A DNA stretch of 53,500 bases from Neocallimastix lanati (nom. inval.) (taxonomy: Eukaryota > Neocallimastigomycota > Neocallimastigomycetes > Neocallimastigales > Neocallimastigaceae): contig JACVTC010000096.1 in the NCBI GenBank assembly GCA_016946835.1, forward strand, positions 1 through 53,500, given 5' to 3'. The notes below the pieces were generated by a model. The model did no database searches. It worked only from the letters and a program-made list of their open reading frames with translations, and had not been told where the DNA came from. Below, piece after piece: positions 50,796 to 53,500 of the stretch (the stretch's first letter is position 1; each line of letters opens with the position of its first letter). Position numbers and translations under genes: made by a program.

Positions 50796-52363
50796 TTTAC
50801 TTTTATTTTTTTTTTGTTCAAAATTGTTTTTTTAAGAAAAATTTAATTGTAATAATAAAAAAATCTCAACTTTAGTATTATGTATATAAAGTATTAATAA
50901 TGAAATAAATATATATTATTATAAAAACTAGTAAGCATCATAAAAATTGAACGTTTTTAATTCAGTTGCCATCAAAATTTATTTATATTTTTAATTATAT
51001 TAATTTCTTATTGATATTGATATATTCTATTTATAAGAATTAAAAATAAAATTATAATTTTCATAAAAAAAATCATTAGTTAAATAGAAAAATTAAAATT
51101 TTTAAATTTTTAAATTTCAGATTAAACATTTAGAAATTCATAGTATAAATTTATTTATTTAATTTTGAAAATCAATTATTATTTTATATTATTATAATTA
51201 TTTTTTTATTCTTTATCTTTATTCTATAATATATGCTTTAATAAGAAAGCTGTTAATTTTTTTTTATTAATAGATAAAAAAAAAGTTTATTTTTACTGTT
51301 TCTTATTGAGGTTTGTTACACTTTTCAGTAATTTCTATATTACTATTGAAAATTTCATTATAATAAAAAAATTTTTTTTTTATATTTTTTATTTTTTATT
51401 TTTTATTTTTTTTTTAGTTAAAAAATTAAAAAATTGTTTTTAATTAAACAAAAAAGGAAAGTTTACATTTTTTCATTTTCATTTTCAGTTAATTAATTAA
51501 TATTTTAATTAAATTTTAATTAATTAATATATTATAAATATATAATAAATTGATATAAATATATTGAATTCAAATTAAGATTAAGTAGTATTAAATATTT
51601 TAAATTTTATTTTTTTTTTTTTTTTTTTTTTTTATGTTTCTTTTATATAAAAATTTTAAATTAATGTTAACTTTTAAAATATATATATATAAATGTTCTT
51701 TATTTTTTTTTTTTAGACTTAAAGTAAACTTTATTTAATGTCCTTTACACAAAAAAAATAATATTTTACTTTTTGAAATTAATAAAAAATATCGTTAACT
51801 TTATTATAACTTATAACAACATTTTATAATTATAATATAAATGTAAAGATATTAATACTAAAGAACTTTTACTTGGTTTAATAATATTTTTCAATCTACT
51901 AAAATAAAAAAAAAAAAAATTATAAAAAAACTTTATATAGTAGTAATATATAAATTAAATAAGTAAAAGAAAAAAATTTTTTAAATCCAAATTTTATGTA
52001 CAAATATTTTGAAATTAAAAAAATGAGATATAATGAAATATTACCAATAATAAATATTATCTTAATTTTTATTTATATTAAATATAAAATTTATTAATTA
52101 TTTACTATATCTATAATATATAACAAAACTTCAAAATCAAAAAAAAAAAAAAAAAAAAAAATACTAATGAATTAAGATATTATATAAATCTTTTTTTTTT
52201 TTCATCAGTCAAATTAATAATGAAATAAGTTATATGTTTTTAACTTAAAGATATTATTTTTATTATTTCATATATATATTTATATTCATTTACAATTTAA
52301 AAAATGATAATTTATATAATTTATATGTCTTTTTATTTAATATTTATGTAATATGTTCAATTG

Positions 52364-52408
<45 letters not shown>

Positions 52409-52777
52409 ATATTAATACTTATATAGAGAAATAGAGAAAAAAAAATAATTAATAATTATAAAATTGTAAATACATTTATATACTCTTTATTTTTTTTGTT
52501 AGTTTAACCTTTTTTTTTTCCCCTCGATTCTTATTTTTATTATATTTAGTTATGATAGAAATTTTCTTTACTGTAGATAGAAAAATATTTTTACTGTTCC
52601 ATATATAATTTTCAAATTTATTTATTTATATGTTAATTTTAATTCATTTTAAACTTTATATAATAAGGAATATAAATAACTATCTCGTAGTATCAATGAA
52701 ATTTAAAAATCTTAAATTTGAAATCTTTTTTTTTTTTTTTTTTTTTTTCATTGTAAAAACTAATTATTTAAAATACT
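50796..52777. other. Intergenic region between divergent genes
   Basis: This lies between the start of the minus-strand Asn-rich gene and the plus-strand Trm61-like gene, so promoters of both should be here. No clear element stands out from the AT background. It has long poly-A/T tracts (51608-51632, 52141-52160, 52365-52407) and the LINE-like tail at 51705. Confidence 0.5.
51702..51760 (-). repeat. LINE-type 3' tail remnant
   Basis: After a poly-T run, TTTAGACTTAAAGTAAACTT then TATTTAAT closely resembles the 3' end of LINE copy B (TTTAGACTAGGAATAAACTT then TATTTAAT, near 34757-34790). On the minus strand this is an AATAAA-like signal followed by poly-A. It is either a severely truncated LINE or a short element that shares the LINE tail. 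Confidence 0.5.
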
Positions 52778-53500
52778 ATGGAGAACATAAAAGGAATACA
52801 GAACGAAGATATTCAAATGACAAATACAGAAAAATTAACTAATGAAAATAAAAGAAGTACTTTATTCAAATACTATTCCAAAGATAGTATTATAAAATAT
52901 GGTGATATTATTATAGATTATGTTGTACGTTTTTTAATGAATAATTTCTTGGGTTTTTTTTTTTTTTAATAATTTTATTCATAATTCTTTAAAATATTCA
53001 ATATATTTATACTTTATTACATATATTATTTATTTATTATTTATTTCACATCAAAAAAAAAAAAAAAAAAAAAAAAAAAGACACTATAATCTATGGCTTC
53101 CTTTATTATTAGAAAAAAGGTGAAATATATATTAATTATTGTGGTTCATACATAAGCATGATGATATCTTAAAAAAAAAAAAAAAAAAAATGGGGTCCTA
53201 AGGTAATAATTAAATTTTATAAAATTTAAATTTGTTAAGATATATATATATATTCCATCAATAGTTATTATTATTATATCACAATATGCCTTTTAATATC
53301 TATTAATAAATTAAGGGGGAAAAAATGAAATTTAAATATATAAATTTCAAATAATGATTAATAAATAAAAATCATTCCAATAAAATTATATATATATACA
53401 TACATCCACATAAATGTATAAAAGATTACTACTCATACTGGAAGAGGTTTCATATATATACATCCAACTCCAGTTTGGACTACTGTTTTACCTCATAAGA
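52778..53500 (+). CDS. Trm61-like tRNA m1A58 methyltransferase, 5' part (runs off the window)
   Basis: The likely first exon, 52778-52924, encodes 49 residues ending KDSIIKYGDIIIDYV before donor GTACGT. Further pieces on the same strand are HDDIL followed by a Lys run (53157-53190), WGPK (53191-53202, donor GTAATA), and ITTHTGRGFIYIHPTPVWTT with VLPHK after it (about 53426-53500). GD..I.Y, H-D-D-I, WG-K, GFIY, PTP..WT and LPH in this order match the N-terminal domain of the Trm61/Gcd14 family, which with Trm6 methylates A58 of tRNA in the nucleus. Exons between 52925 and 53156 are not resolved, and the A20 tract at 53171-53190 puts HDDI and WGPK in different frames. Only the N-terminal domain is visible; the SAM-binding part lies outside. 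Confidence 0.5.

Overview
The window is a 53.5 kb piece of a very AT-rich eukaryotic nuclear genome. It has long A/T homopolymers, TTTA and AAT microsatellites, Asn-rich proteins, short AT-rich introns and dense retrotransposons. The ubiquitin sequence (Ser19, Glu24, Ala28), fungal-type chromovirus features and general style suggest a fungus, most likely an anaerobic gut fungus (Neocallimastigomycota). That placement is inference; a dictyostelid is the main alternative I cannot exclude from sequence alone.

Layout. (1) 1-24.0 kb is a retrotransposon cluster around three tRNA-Val(TAC) genes (186, 15527, 23885). Three long Ty3/gypsy elements lie on the minus strand: E1 (624-7646, a Tf1/sushi-like chromovirus), E2 (7702-15512, an intact-looking gypsy element) and E3 (16385-22996, related to E2 but lacking its whole reverse transcriptase). 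A solo LTR (about 23001-23870) follows. E2, E3 and the solo LTR are each flanked by the 4-bp duplication GAAC, and the same GAAC sits at -14 to -11 of every tRNA gene, pointing to repeated integration at one fixed spot upstream of tRNA genes. (2) 24-31 kb is a graveyard of plus-strand gypsy relics (two chromovirus integrase tails, one E2-like gag/pol) in AT-rich DNA with tandem and inverted repeats. (3) 31.1-35.5 kb holds minus-strand LINE (APE-type non-LTR) copies, one nested in another with a 12-bp target duplication. (4) 36.2-37.6 kb is a six-unit polyubiquitin gene. (5) 37.6-41.7 kb is intergenic, with microsatellites and a perfect hairpin. (6) 41.7-50.8 kb is best read as one 21-exon minus-strand gene for an about 1,807-residue Asn-rich coiled-coil protein, with microexons and tandemly duplicated exons. 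(7) 52.8-53.5 kb is the start of a plus-strand gene that resembles the tRNA m1A58 methyltransferase subunit Trm61 and runs off the window.

How things work together. In all three elements gag and pol are in different frames and are joined by a classical -1 frameshift cassette: a slippery heptamer just before the gag stop, then a 5-8 nt spacer and a GC-rich hairpin. E1 appears to prime reverse transcription from its own mRNA 5' end. E2 and E3 have TGG-type tRNA primer sites. LTR pairs are about 99% identical, so all three insertions look recent. E3 keeps Gag, protease, RNase H and integrase in frame and may have moved with reverse transcriptase supplied by a relative.
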